NCBI GenBank assembly: GCA_964017185.1
Contig: OZ024883.1
Coordinates: 44,508,395-44,572,394 of the forward strand
Source of the DNA: Rugalucina vietnamica
Lineage: Eukaryota; Mollusca; Bivalvia; Lucinida; Lucinidae
Length of the DNA stretch: 64,000 nt
Reading direction: 5' to 3'
Shown: one piece after another, positions 10,606 to 23,354 of the stretch
Numbering within the stretch: position 1 is the stretch's first letter
Layout of the letters: every line of letters begins with the position of its first letter
Translations under genes and position numbers: made by a program
Notes under the pieces: model-generated
The model's database searches: none
Told to the model about the DNA's origin: nothing
What the model saw: the letters and a program-made list of their open reading frames with translations, nothing else

Positions 10606-11815
10606 TTAGCACGCAGGTTGGGAAGCTGCGGTTCTCTCTCGATATTACTGAAGAAATGTTAACTAGGAGGTTAAACATCAATTTAAAGTTTAAACTTGAC
10701 TGACAAAAGAACTATGGGATATAAACATAATAGATGGCTAAATGGAAAGATCGGTCAACTGCTTGTATTTTGGATTAACATCCCTGCACCGCTTCTTGGG
10801 TATTAACCTATGGTGAAAGAAATGTGCACAGAGCACCGATAGTCAGGTTCCGGGAGGCTTGCCCGGGAACAGTGTGGTTATCTTGCATGGCTTTAGCTGT
10901 TGACCGTGTATGTTTAAAAAGTATTAATGTAACCTGACAAAAGAAATGCATACAATCTGAAGTTGGATATAATTTTCATGTTTATAGTAAAAAATGATGT
11001 TGACCTGTCATTTAAACGCGATTTTTGTTCTTAAAATTGAAAATAACTGAAACAAATAAAAAAAAAAGAAGCAATGTAGTATATGGGGCACAGAAGCGAA
11101 GTCCATGAAGCTACTGAAACCTAATGCTACAATATATACATATTGTGCACTTGAACAAGCATCTAATAAGCTCTCATAGATCTAGTTTAGCACTCAGGAA
11201 GCATACACACCATCCCAGTATGACTGAAAATTGATAATAAGGACGTAAGACGTAAACCCAAACAAAAATATTTTAACGATATTTAGTAATAATAACACTT
11301 GGGGAAAAGAGATTTTTTTTTCGCGAATGATGCGAAAAGAGGCAAAATGATGAGAAAAGAGGCAGTAATTAGCATCAAAGTTAATACAAACTAGACATTT
11401 CCTTGAAATATTGATAATGACAATGTTTATTTGAAATATTTACGACATTTTGTTATCTTCTTAAGCAATTTTATATAGGATTTGGGGGTAAAACCAAAAG
11501 GAATTGAGCATTGCGCGATAAAAGTGATGCTTATTAAAATATTTGAGCTGAGATGTCTTGTAAACATAAATGTGTTGTAAATTTAATTTATTCTAACTAT
11601 AAAATTTGGACGCGTCATGGGAAAACTAAAGCTTGTGAATGCTAGAAAAGAACGCAGCGTACAATGTTGCTGATTTCAGATAGCCAGATCGATGCAACTT
11701 GTATTGATTGAATGCTTCATCCTGGTCCTTGCTTAATTGTTTCCTTTTAGAATCAAGTAAGATGAACCCGTTTATGGAAAAGAACTGTTTAGAGAAATTT
11801 TGTTTGCAGCGTATA
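10606..11815. other. Unassigned intergenic sequence
   Basis: AT-rich with no supported gene or repeat. Candidate downstream exons of the 9.7-kb reading were looked for and not found. Confidence 0.35.
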
Positions 11816-11819
11816 GTAC

Positions 11820-12095
11820 ACGCGTGCCATTTAATGGCTACCGTGAAAAATTACACCTACGATTAAAGGTGCTCTGCCCCAAGACATCCCACTTCGCACT
11901 ATCAAAACATATGGTAATTACATAGGTGTCATCTTGAAGCAATATACATGTACATGCGTGCCATTAAATGGCTACCGTGAAAATTCACACCTACAATTTA
12001 AAGGTGATCAAGACTATCACACTTCGTACTGTCAAAACATTTGGTAATTACATACATGTAGGTGTCATCTTGATGCAATATACATGCCATTCAAA
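11820..12095 (+). repeat. ~135-bp tandem duplication
   Basis: GCGTGCCATTTAATGGCTAC starts a unit near 11820 and recurs near 11954 with one difference; GGTAATTACATAGGTGTCAT is shared. A short third fragment follows near 12085. Confidence 0.7.
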
Positions 12096-12424
12096 TTCAC
12101 AACTACAAATTAGTTTCGGTTTTCATCTTTTGTCGGTGAGCATACATACTTTTAAACTGAAGTACATGCCAAATAATCTTAAGCCTATGTTATCAAATGG
12201 CTAAAATGCTAACAAAGGATGTAATGATTTTCATTTCTAACAAAAAGTAGAAAAATATAGATCTATTTCATTTTTGTGACTTGTTTTCTTGCTGTGTCTT
12301 TTTTCCGTGACTTTTGTTCCTGTGACTTCTTTTTCTACATTCATATTTCCATAATTCCCCAGACGAACGTAAACTATAATTATAATGGGTAGATTCAAGC
12401 ACATGTATATTATTAAGAACAAAG

Positions 12425-15400
12425 TTGTATGTGCAGTCCGATCAACAAATACAAAATCAGAGGTTAATCGGCACGGTCAGAGTATTTGCTCTATATATTA
12501 TTTTCCCAGACAGACGTAAACAATTACGGGTAGCTTCAAATGCAGGTACATGTACATTAATGAAAACATTGTTATTTAAGCAGTCTGATCAACAAATGCA
12601 TAGCTATGACAGAGTTTAAGCGGAACGGTCGTAGTATTTGCTCTATATAATAATTTCCCAGACAGACGTAAACAATTACGGGTAGCTTCAAATGCAGGTA
12701 CATGTACATTAATGAAAACATTGTTATTTAAGCAGTCTGATCAACAAATGCATAGCTATGTCAGAGGTTAAGCGGAACGGTCGTAGTATTTGCTCTATAT
12801 ATTATTTTCCCAGACAGACGTAAACAATTACGGGTAGCTTCAAATGCAGGTACATGTACATTAATGAAAACATTGTTATTTAAGCAGTCTGATCAACAAA
12901 TGCATAGCTATGACAGAGGTTAAGCGGAACGGTCAGAGTATTTGCTCTATAAATTATTTTCCCAGACAGACAGTATAAACAATTACGGGTAGCTTCAAAT
13001 GCAGGTACATGTACATTAATGAAAACATTGTTATTTAAGCAGTCCGATCAACAAATGCATAGCTATGTCAGAGGTTAAGCGGAACGGTCAGAGTATTTGC
13101 TCTATATATTTTTTTCCCAGACAGACAGTATAAACAATTACGGGTAGCTTCAAATGCAGGTACATGTACATTATTGAGAACATAGTTATTTAAGCAGTCC
13201 GATCAACAAATGCATAGCTATGACAGAGGTTAAGCGGAACGGTCAGAGTATTTGCTCTATATAATAATTTCCCAGACAGACGTAAACAATTACGGGTAGC
13301 TTCAAATGCAGGTACATGTACATTAATGAAAACATTGTTATTTAAGCAGTCCGATCAACAAATGCATAGCTATGACAGAGGTTAAGCGGAACGGTCAGAG
13401 TATTTGCTTTATATATTATTTTCCCAGACAGACGTAAACAATTACGGGTAGCGTCAAATGCAGGTACATGTACATTAATGAAAACATTGTTTTTTAAGCA
13501 GTCCGATCAACAAATGTATAGCTATGACAGAGGTTAAGCGGAACGGTCGTAGTATTTGCTTTATATAATATCGGCCAGACAGACGTAAACAATTACGGGT
13601 AGCTTCAAATGCAGGTACATGTACATTAATGAAAACATTGTTAGTTAAGCAGCCCGATCAACAAATGCAAAGCTATGTCAGAGGTTAAGCGGAACGGTCA
13701 GCGTATTTGCTTTATATATTATTTTCCCAGACAGACGTAAACAATTACGGGTAGCTTCAAATGCAGGTACATGTACATTATTGAGAACATAGTTATTTAA
13801 GCAGTCTTATAAACACATTCATAGCTATGTCAGAGGTTAAGCGGAACGGTCAGAGTATTTGCTTTAAATATTATCGGCCAGACAGACGTAAACAATTACG
13901 GGTAGCTTCAAATGCAGGTACATGTACATTAATAAAAACATTGTTATTTAAGCAGTCCGATCAACAAATGCATAGCTATGTCAGAGTTAAGCGGAACGTT
14001 CAGAGTATTTGCTCTATATGTTATTTTCCCAGACAGACGTAATTTACAATTACGGGTAGCTTCAAATGCAGGTACATGTACATTATTGAGAATATTGTTA
14101 TTTAAGCAGTCTGATCATCAAATGCAAAGCTATGTCAGAGGTTCAGCGGAACGGTCAGAGTATTTGCTCTATATATTATTTTCCCAGACAGACAGTATAA
14201 ACAATTACGGGTAGCTTCAAATGCAGGTACATGTACATTATTGAGAACATAGTTATTTAAGCAGTCTTATCAACAAATGTATAGCTATGACAGAGTTTAA
14301 GCGGAACGGTCAGAGTATTTGCTTTATATATTATTTTCCCAGACAGACATAAACAATTACGGGTAGCTTCAAATGCAGGTACTTGTACATTAATAAAAAC
14401 ATTGTTATTTAAGCAGTCCGAATAACAAATGCATAGCTATGTCAGAGTTAAGCGGAACGGTCAGAGTATTTGCTCTATATATTATTTTCCCAGACAGACG
14501 TAAACAATTACGGGTAGCTTTAAATGCAGGTACATGTACATTATTGAGAACATAGTTATTTAAGCAGTATTATCAACAAATGCATAGCTATGTCAGAGGT
14601 TAAGCGAAACGGTCAAAGTATTTGCTCTATATATTATTTTCCCAGACAGACGTAAACAATTACGGGTAGCGTCAAATGCAGGTACATGTACATTAATGAA
14701 AACATTGTTATTTAAACAGTCTGATCAACAAATGCATAGCTATGACAGAGTTTAAGCGGAACGGTCGTAGTATTTGCTCTATATATTATTTTCCCAGACA
14801 ATCGTAAACAATTACGGGTAGCGTCAAATGCAGGTACCTGTAAATTAATGAAAACATTGTTATTTAAGCAGTCTGATCAACAAATGCATAGCTATGTCAG
14901 AGGTTAAGCGACACGGTCAGAGTATTTGCTTTATATATTATTTTCCCAGACAGACGTAAACAATTACGGGTAGCTTCAAATGCAGGTACATGTACATTAT
15001 TGAGAACATAGTTATTTAAGCAGTCTTATCAACAAATGCATAGCTATGTCAGAGGTTAAGCGGAACGGTCAGAGTATTTGCTCTATCTATTATTTTCCCA
15101 GACAGACGTAAACAATTACGGGTAGCGTCAAGTGCAGGTACATGTAAATTAATGAAAACATTGTTATTTAAGCAGTCTGATCAACAAATACATAGCTATG
15201 TCAGAGGTTAAGCGGAACGGTCAGAGTATTTGCTCTATATATTATTTTCCCAGACAGACGTAAACAATTACGGGTAGCGTCAAATGCAGGTACATGTAAA
15301 TTAATGAAAACATTGTTATTTAAGCAGTCTGATCAACAAATGCATAGCTATGACAGAGGTTAAGCGGAACGGTCAGAGTATTTGCTATATATTATTTTCC

Positions 15401-15752
15401 CAGACAATCGTAAACAATTACGGGTAGCGTCAAATGCAGGTACCTGTAAATTAATGAAAACATTGTTATTTAAGCAGTCTGATCAACAAATGCATAGCTA
15501 TGTCAGAGGTTAAGCGGAACGGTCAGAGTATTTGCTTTATATATTATCGGCCAGACAGACGTAAACAATTACGGGTAGCGTCAAATGCAGGTACATGCAC
15601 ATTAATGAAAACATTGTTATTTAAGCAGTCCGATCAACAAATGCATAGCAATGACAGAGGTTAAGCGACACGGTCAAAGTATTTTCACTTTATATTATTT
15701 TCCCAGACAGACGTAAACAATTACGGGTAGCTTCAAATACAGGTTCATGTGC
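12425..15752 (+). repeat. 152-bp satellite array, about 22 copies
   Basis: The phrase ACAATTACGGGTAGC recurs about every 152 bp from 12521 to 15720; I counted 22 occurrences by eye. Each unit runs CAGACAGACGTAAAC, the ACGGGTAGC phrase, GCAGGTACATGTACATTA, ATTTAAGCAGTC, a GCATAGCTATG palindrome, AAGCGGAACGGTC, then an AT-rich TATATATTATTTTCCC. Two unit types differ at TTAATGAAAACATTG versus TTATTGAGAACATAG and are interspersed. The 60-80 codon frames in the array are repeat translations. Isolated diverged units lie at 12350, 18255, 22865 and 23078. Confidence 0.95.
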
Positions 15753-15814
15753 TCAATAGTAAGCCATTGATATCATGGTAATCTGTGAGTGTGATCTAGA
15801 GACATGTTATTGAC

Positions 15815-16455
15815 CGGAAACAGTAAAGACCATGACAAGAGTGTCAAAGCATGCACAGTCTCCCCATTTTTGAACATTATAAAAGTCAACATTGTATGAG
15901 ATATGAAGATGACGTTTGAAAATCGGCTTCAAAAATCATTTATTATTATATGGTTGGCCTGCATGACTAATAAATAAGCACACGGAAGGCGCTGTTCAGA
16001 ATAAGTATGCGGTCACCCTGGATAAATGCCGTTTTCTGATGCATTGTCTTTTTGTGACATGGCTGGAACTGAGACAATATGGTATCTATTGAGTGGTTTA
16101 TGGCGATTTCAAGTAAATCACTGCAGTTCATAATGATCAAACGATCATATTGTGTCGATTCGTTTGATCTTCGACTTCAGACATACGACACGCATGACAA
16201 CAGATTGCCAGATTCAGGTGATGACATAAATTAAATATATGTATATGTGTGAGGATATACATAGTTGTTAAAATTTTAAAGTGGTGCTTTATGGAACTAG
16301 TAACAAATTTATTATATGATAAATAGAAGATTAATTCGATGAAAAAGGAGAAGCAAAATAATGGTATGTAATAATCGGCTAATGACTTGAAATTTTTTCA
16401 ACGCGTTTTTAGTGTCACTGAAACGCAAAAACAACATCGAACGATTCCAATACTT
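15815..16455 (+). repeat. Duplicated block, copy 1 (uninterrupted)
   Basis: This block reappears at 19222-20870 with high similarity over GTGACATGGCTGGAAC, TTTATGGCGATTTCAAGTAA, GATCAAACGATCATATTGTG and CACTGAAACGCAAAAACAAC. A weaker third copy is at 23355-23625. Copy 1 lacks the two insertions in copy 2 and so serves as an empty-site reference. It contains a hairpin GATCAAACGA...TCGTTTGATC near 16136. No protein is encoded. Confidence 0.8.
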
Positions 16456-16494
16456 GAGTCACGTCATGAGAAATAAACAGTATGCACATGCTAA

Positions 16495-16676
16495 AACAAA
16501 GGCGTAGATCAGCTTCGCAGTGACTGCGAAGCTGATCAGCGCCTTTGTTTTCGATACTCAGATAGTACAATTTCTCTACTTTCTAAATCCAAAATTTCCA
16601 TCTGTGCTTGTACAGCTCGGTCTGTGTCGGACCAGTACGGAATCCACATTGTTGGTTTTCTCACGATGCGGCTCAT
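16495..16676 (+). mobile_element. GAGCC MITE (family A), copy 2, 5' truncated
   Basis: The central palindrome GATCAGCTTCGCAG...CTGCGAAGCTGATC is almost perfect, followed by CGCCTTTGTTTTCG, TAGTACAATT, TTGTACAG, GTGTCGGACC and the end TTGGTTTTCTCACGATGCGG. Confidence 0.75.
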
Positions 16677-16732
16677 CAAGTAGTTTATACAAATTCCACA
16701 GATAAACTTGATTGGGAGGGGGGAGGGGCAGT

Positions 16733-18150
16733 CATAGGGCTCAACTACGGTGCGTTGACAAAACGAATGTAGGAAAATAAAGTCACAGGAAAAAAGTCAC
16801 GGAAAAAAAGTCACGGATTTGGGTAGGAAAAAGTCACAGGAAAAAAATCACAAAATGAATTAAGCTTGTAAAGAATAAACATTACACTTGTTGTAGCCAT
16901 AGCGGATCTGAAGATGATCCGAATCAAGATAATTTTCAAAGAATTTTACAAAAAACATAAAACAAGATTTTTTTAAAACGAACTTGGCCACTTGACTCTT
17001 GATTCAACTATGTTTCATTCCATCGGTCAATGATCGTGGATAATGACGTCAACATCTTGTTCACGTCAATGGTTCCCGGCTCATATACAGAAACACGATG
17101 GAAAAAGCTTTCTTTTACACACGGCGGTTCGCCGAATTTCTCGAAAATGAAAGGTACCATGTAAGTTATCTTTCGATATTGGTTGCTAATATTTTTCCCA
17201 ATTATTTTCTGTCATTTTGACGAAGTTTCCGTTCTAAAATCGAATATTATGACATATTTAATTAGAAACTTTGAAATGGTATCATTGTAGTTACTCCGAA
17301 TCACGTTTAACCGCATACTGTCATTTTATGCTCTCAAAGGACTTGTATTGTTTGATGTTTGTAACTAAAGGTATATTTTTACATTCTAGGTATTTATATT
17401 ATAAAATTAAGTGTAAACTATGAAATAATCTGCGTTTTTAACAAGCATCATATACTATTTCGACGTTATTCAGATCACCCATGGAAAATCGTGTGTTCGG
17501 TGGGGGTGGGGTTGAGCAAACATGGCCATGGGAAAATGACGCCGATAAAGGCACATGTTTTGGTCCCCGGAATATTTCATAAGGTTCATTGTATGACTAC
17601 ATGCAAAGAATTTGAAGAATAAACCCATCGGTGGTGATATATAGTCCATGATTCGGATTACCTCCAACTGATCCGCATTGACTTCAATTATGCATATACT
17701 TTCACGCTCCAGTGGTCACAGTCGCGGGCTTGATCAAAAATGAAAAGCATTACAGATGATGAGGAACAAAATTGGCTTCAAGATAATACTAAGTTTATTA
17801 TACTCAAATCATTCATATGCGCATGCGCAGCAATTTTCATGAACTTGATCCGGAATGGGTAGACTAATTGTATTGTTTTTATCATTACCATTATTATTAC
17901 TTTGTATTTTGTTTGAATTTGTGTTTTAGCATTTTTATGCCCCACTTAACAATGTTCACTCATATCGGGACTGAGCCGATGGTCCCAGGGTACTTGATCA
18001 GTTTTTGTAGTTTAAAACAGGCATGCTCAAGGACACTGCAAGGCAGCGGTTTCTCTGGCATCATGGCCTGAAACTCTACCTCCTCGTTTTTCCTGTGACT
18101 TTTTTTCCGTCCGCAGACAAAACTACACCCAAACGTCAAAACTACGATGT
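16733..18150. other. Region between AAAGTCACAGG-type inverted repeats
   Basis: Short repeats AAAGTCACAGGAAAAAAGTC at about 16777-16860 are met by the complement (TTTTTCCTGTGACTTTTTTT) near 18090-18113; another related copy lies at 12270-12340. The interval may be a transposon with short inverted ends, but borders are unclear. It holds one candidate exon (17098-17160) and a minor SINE-like fragment near 17950-18070. Confidence 0.35.
17098..17160 (+). CDS. Candidate first coding exon, 21 codons
   Basis: ATG opens a 21-codon reading (MEKAFFYTRRFAEFLENER...) that ends exactly at a consensus GTAAGT donor at 17161. A full cAMP-response palindrome TGACGTCA lies about 55 bp upstream. I found no convincing acceptor and in-frame continuation within the next kilobase, and I do not recognise the protein. 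It may be a chance frame. Confidence 0.2.
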
Positions 18151-18254
18151 ATCATGGGCTTTGATTGTTTGATAGAATAAAATTAATGTGTAGAATAATT
18201 GAAGGTCGCTGTACTGGCCAAAGTTTTGCAAGTGTATTAATCAAATAATTATGA

Positions 18255-18345
18255 CTTTTTCCCAGATGGACGTAAATGCTTACGGATAGCTACAAAATTG
18301 CTTATGCATGTACCGATAATCGGCCACTTGTTAATATCCAGGTAG
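18255..18345 (+). repeat. Isolated diverged 152-bp satellite unit
   Basis: CCCAGATGGACGTAAATGCT and TACGGATAGCTACAAA match the satellite consensus region with several changes. It is single, not arrayed. Confidence 0.55.
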
Positions 18346-18449
18346 TTACAGGAAATGTAAAAGTTAATATCTGAGAATACTCTCAGACAAACTTAAAACA
18401 TTATCGTGAGCTTAGTTAAGTTTTTAGTGTACAACAACAGACAATAAGC

Positions 18450-18704
18450 AAAATATTTGTAGATTCTTATTCTTATTCAGTTTTACGTCCCTTTCAAGAT
18501 TATTTAAGTTCATATTAGACGGGCCAATCAGTAGGTGGGCGAAAATGGGAGAACCCCGAGAAAAAACCACCTGGAATACCTGCAAGCAGAACTTGGCTTG
18601 TCTCACATATGGCCAGCGCGGGGCTCGAACCCACACCAGACACAGCGGTGAGATGATCGAGTGATTAAGAAACAGCGCTCTTAACCGCTCAGTCAATCCT
18701 TAAA
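18450..18704 (-). mobile_element. tRNA-derived SINE
   Basis: On the minus strand from about 18700: GGATTGACTGAGCGGTTAAG (A-box region), then a B-box-like GGTTCGAGCCC, a tRNA-unrelated body with TTCTCGGGGTTCTCCC, and a 3' tail of AAGAAT repeats (GAATAAGAATAAGAATC). The spacing between A and B boxes is longer than in a standard tRNA. Confidence 0.65.
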
Positions 18705-18923
18705 CCATGGTATAACTTTTAATCGATGGACGAAAATAAAATGGCTTTGCGATGAAAGAATTCTGTTGTTGATTTAAAATGCAGGCAAGTGAGTTAAACG
18801 TATTAATCTTAATAAAGAAAAATACATTTCGATGTTACCTGTCATATTTCTCGAATCATCGGCTACGAATTATCCATCTTAACATACGCTCAGACCATCG
18901 ACTTTTATTTACGCATTTCAAGA

Positions 18924-18926
18924 GAA

Positions 18927-18984
<58 letters not shown>
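18924..18984. repeat. (AATA)n microsatellite
   Basis: About 15 tetranucleotides. Confidence 0.95.
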
Positions 18985-18986
<2 letters not shown>

Positions 18987-19185
18987 GGCTGCCACCGATT
19001 ATACTCATATAATTATTTCAACAGACGAACGCCAAAATTTAAGGGACGCTGTCAGCATCACATATAGTAAGTAGCCAACAGTTCTAACTAGCTACTTGTA
19101 TTTTGTAAATTTTCTTCAAAGTCAATTAATTCTAAAAAAAAGGTTTTTTGTGCATCTATGAGTTTGATAACCATGTTATTTATCG

Positions 19186-19224
<39 letters not shown>
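19186..19224. repeat. poly-A tract
   Basis: A 39-base A run, directly before copy 2 of the duplicated block. Confidence 0.95.
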
Positions 19225-19226
<2 letters not shown>

Positions 19227-19393
19227 TAAAACGCATGACAAGAGTCTCAAAGCATGCACAATCTCCCCATTTTCGAAGATCATAAGAGTCAAAATTGTAT
19301 GAGTGTACACGACGTTTGATAAATCGGCCTCAGAATCAATTAATATATGACTTTCTCGCATGACTCGCCCGGCCATCAGGAAAACATGTACAA

Positions 19394-19612
19394 GTAACGT
19401 ATGCCCTCTTATATCCCACTTTTATATAGAAAAACTGGGGTTTGCAGGGGTATACCTAATTTTGTTATTTTTGATCCAAAACGTACACTGTGGGCACTCG
19501 TTACAACCGCCTCGCCGAGGCGGTTCAAACATGTACCCACGAAGAATGTTTTGAGTGGAAATGTTTAAAAAAAAAATCAAACATTTTCCAATGTTTTCAA
19601 TTTTTGCTTTTG

Positions 19613-19650
<38 letters not shown>

Positions 19651-19675
19651 CTGTATATTGCATGGGCGTTTTTGT
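19394..19675. mobile_element. Family B MITE, copy 2
   Basis: Contains CTGGGGTTTGCAGGGGTATA, a perfect central hairpin AACCGCCTCGCCGAGGCGGTT near 19504, GTACCCACGAAGAATGTTTT, a 30+ base A run (19613-19646) and TTGCATGGGCG. The long phenylalanine frames across it come from the A run. Confidence 0.75.
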
Positions 19676-20126
19676 TATATAATAAACAATAATCGCCTCG
19701 CAATGGAAGACTCTGATCAGAACAGGTATAAACACGGTTGATGCGGTCTTCCTGGATAAGCCGTATTGAATGTATGCCCTTTTCTCGGACGTCGGCTTTT
19801 TCAGTTGTTGTTTTTTGTGACATGGCTGGAACGGAGACAATATGGTAACTATTGAGTGGTTTATGGCGATTTCAAGTAAATCACTGCAGTTGCAGTTCAT
19901 AATGATCAAACGATCATATTGTGCCGAATTCGTTTGATCTTTGACTTCAGACATACGACACGCATGACAACAGATTGCCAGATTCAGGTGATGCCATAAA
20001 GTAAATATATGTATATGTGTGAGGAAGTACATAATTGTTAAATTTCACAGTGGTGCTTTATGGAATTATAAATTTATATAGATTCATTCGATGAAACAGG
20101 TGAAACGAAGTAATGGTATGTTGTAA

Positions 20127-20774
20127 CAGCAGTCATACAGTAGCGTATTAGTGAAACGCGCGCCGGGCGTGTTGAAAAGAAAAAAGCAAAATTCCACACA
20201 TACGCCAGACGCACGTCGGAAACACGTCCAAAACTCGCTACAAACGCGTTGGGTACACTTGGTGTACGTCCGGTGCGCGTCGCTGTACGTCGCTAAAAGT
20301 CTCTGCGCGTTTCGCGCATGTTTGGGCTAAAAAAAATAAAATAATAAAAAAATAAACATGCTTAAAATGTTTTCAAGAAGCTCGGCGTGTCTCGGGCGTG
20401 TTATACGTCTCGAATACATTCCACGCGCGTTACAGGCGCGTTGAGTACACTCTGAACGCGTTTGGTGTGCGTTTGAGGCACGCCAGTGTACGTTACAAGC
20501 GCGTTCCGAATTTATGAGATGTTGCTTCAGTAGCGTGCCCCAAACGTGTGTGAAACACGCGTTGAATTTTCGATGCGCGCCTGTAGCGCGTGCTTAGCGC
20601 GTCTCGGACGTATTACAACCGTGTCCTGCACTCGCCTCAGTCACGCGCTAATGTGTGACTGCTAAAGCGAGTTAAAGGAACAAATTAATTTTTATACGTC
20701 CAAAGTCTTCAGCGTGTTGAGATTTTTCATACGCCCGGCGCGCGTTTGGGTTATACGCTACTGTGTGACTGCTG
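20127..20774. mobile_element. ACGCGC-rich foldback element, copy 2, with TAA target duplication
   Basis: It starts CAGCAGTCA and ends TGACTGCTG, flanked by TAA on both sides (20124-20126 and 20775-20777). The duplicated block at 16370-16400 provides a similar site without the element. A three-base TAA/TTA duplication is typical of PIF/Harbinger transposons, so this may be a non-autonomous Harbinger-type foldback. 648 bp, no protein. Confidence 0.75.
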
Positions 20775-21304
20775 TAATGTCATGAAATATTTTCAACACC
20801 GTTATTAGTGTCACTGAAACGCAAAAACAACATCAGACGGTTCCAATATTTCACTTTAAAACAACATCGTCAAGAAAGGTGTGAATATTCAATCGCTGCC
20901 CATGTCAAAACTCAACCTAATAATGCGATTAATTTGTAAACCTGTGCATCGTCTGACACATTTTGCATACTATCAAATATTAGTGTGTGAAAATAAAGGA
21001 ATCGCCTTCATGAAGGCGTAACAGTTGACATTGACCTATAAACTTGATTTTTACTTCGTAAATTATCTTTCTTTCGTATATTCTGTCCTTTCTGTCCTTT
21101 TTCTTCATTCTTTCTTTTCTTTTTCGTCCTTGTTTGGACAAATTGATGCGACGTAAAATGTTGTCCTGCCTCTTATAGACTGAACATACATTGTTCTAAC
21201 GAGAAGGAAATGCATTTCAGGCATAATTGCGAAACTAAACTTGCAAGTTGCAGTGGCTGGTATTGCTCCTTATTATCATGATGGTGTATAAATAAACATG
21301 TGTT

Positions 21305-21537
<233 letters not shown>

Positions 21538-21699
21538 TGGTGCCAAAGAAATGACCCTAAATCAGTATTTAGACAATCGCATAGCAGTGGAACTGGAAGT
21601 GGATCTCGACCGATCTTAAGTGATTTTGGGCGGTCTCTTGAAATAATCAGCTCTAGTGATCATTCTAAGGACACACGTCGGATATTTCAAAATACCTGA

Positions 21700-22860
21700 T
21701 ACTAACGTGTTATAATTTACATGTAAGTTGTACTGGTGTTGCCCGAGATACTTTTTATGAGATAATGAAGCTTTAAAGCATAATCTTGCAAAGTCTTAAG
21801 TATCTGAGATCATCCTACGCTCGATTAAGGCTGCGTAAAATTATACACCCACAAAGAAGTCAAAAATACGGTGCGTAGCACAAAAAGTACGGTGCATTAA
21901 GGATTATACAGATGTAAAAAACTGAACAGGTTAAAGTTTCGTATCATGCACTGTGTGTTAAACAAATGTTTATAAACATGTACATGCATATTGATTTCCC
22001 AGATGTGAGCTCTGTGAGGATTATAATGTACAGTATGCATACATATGTAAAATATTCGCAGGTCTTATTATCCGGCATTATACTGGTCATAGTTTCGTCG
22101 TGGCATGCTAATCAAGTGTAAATATTAAGGATTTATCAATATTGACATGAGTGGGTGGGGTATGTAAAACAGAAATCTACTGTTTTCTCGAATCTGTCAA
22201 TCAAAAGATGATGTGTATTTATTGCTAATAGACGACACTGATTCTAGGAATGACTCAATATAGTTGTTATTTTAAAATTTTAAATAGCTTGGTGTAAAAT
22301 TGGAAATGTAACTGGTTTTCGTGGGACCCATTTCCTGGAAAATGGAATGCATTTGAATAAAAATTACGCAAAGCCTTAATGTCTAGGATACATAATCTGA
22401 CAAATAAAGGGTTATTTTGGGGTCATGGAAATGTATTTCTCTCGGAAAAGTTAGTGTAAACATATTTTTCTGGAAAATTCTGAAAGTGGGTAACTTGGGG
22501 CGGCTCGTGTGCGCTTATTGTTTGCTGAAAGATGACATGCCTTTTGTTTCAGGTTCTTATATGATTGCAGTCAATGACTACATCGAAAAATCTGTCGTAT
22601 TTTTTTCAAAAAGCTAAGAAAAATGGGTCCGACGATTTCAACCCGGAAGTAACTGAAAAATGACTCACTTGCTCTGAGCTGAACACTCATTCCACAATCA
22701 TGTATACACAAATCCATGTATTTGCAACATATTCAATAGTCCCATGATAAAACACGCTAAAGAATGTAGCATTGTTGACAAAATAAACAATGCTTTTTTA
22801 TACAGGTAAATCTTCAATTATGTATATACAGTGACCACCCATAAGTCCTTAACGTGTATG
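21700..22860. other. Unassigned AT-rich sequence
   Basis: No supported gene, repeat or RNA. Confidence 0.35.
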
Positions 22861-22864
22861 TAAT

Positions 22865-22935
22865 TTACCAGATGAACGCTAAAATGATCACGGATAGCTA
22901 CGGATAGCTGCAAATGCATGTACATGTAGATCTAC
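22865..22935 (+). repeat. Isolated diverged satellite unit
   Basis: CCAGATGAACGCTAAAATGA, ACGGATAGCT (twice in a row) and GCAAATGCATGTACATGTAG resemble the 152-bp unit. Confidence 0.55.
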
Positions 22936-23077
22936 TAAATGGTCAGATGCTTTAAATATTTCCGTTAATGTGGATTATAAGATACAGTACTCATACATGT
23001 GTAAACTATTCATAGGCCTTACTGGTCATAGCTTCGTATTATGCTGATCAAGCGTTAGTAAACGTGTATATTATTTT

Positions 23078-23135
23078 CTCAGATGAACGTAAACAATTAC
23101 GGGTATCTGCAAATGCATGTAAATGTACTAATGAT
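23078..23135 (+). repeat. Isolated satellite unit
   Basis: CTCAGATGAACGTAAACAAT then TACGGGTATCTGCAAATGCA: closer to the array consensus than the two preceding single units. Confidence 0.6.
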
Positions 23136-23183
23136 TCAGCCGTATTTATTTCTGTGAGCTCTATGACGATTAAACGTAACTGC

Positions 23184-23350
23184 ACAGCTGATCATCGCCT
23201 TTGTTTTCGCTACTAGGATAGTACAATTCATCTTCTACTTATAGCCAATATTTCAGGCCTCTAGCCTAGCTGCTTCTGTGACTGTACATGGCGATTTTGT
23301 CGTATCTGGTCGGAAACACACAATACCGGTTTTCTCGCGTTGCGAATCAT
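23184..23350 (+). mobile_element. GAGCC MITE (family A), copy 3, 5' truncated
   Basis: Starts inside the central palindrome (CAGCTGATCATCGCCTTTGT), then GCTACTAGGATAGTACAATT, TTCTGTGACTGTACA, GGTCGGAAAC and the decayed end. Confidence 0.65.
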
Positions 23351-23354
23351 CCGT

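Larger units (their letters stand above)
19222..20870 (+). repeat. Duplicated block, copy 2, carrying two insertions
   Basis: It is homologous to 15815-16455 but interrupted by a family B MITE with A-rich sequence (about 19394-19735) and by the ACGCGC foldback (20127-20774). The flanks rejoin the copy 1 sequence on both sides of each insertion. Confidence 0.8.

Noticed and set aside
12425..14214. Several 60-80 codon frames with similar sequences
   Set aside because: They repeat with the 152-bp satellite period and differ in frame between units.
12425..15752. CRISPR-like array
   Set aside because: Whole units repeat with no unique spacers, and the DNA is animal.
19422..20032. Minus-strand frames of 133 and 151 codons with phenylalanine runs
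   Set aside because: They cross the 19613-19646 A run and two MITE/block boundaries; no splice support or homology.
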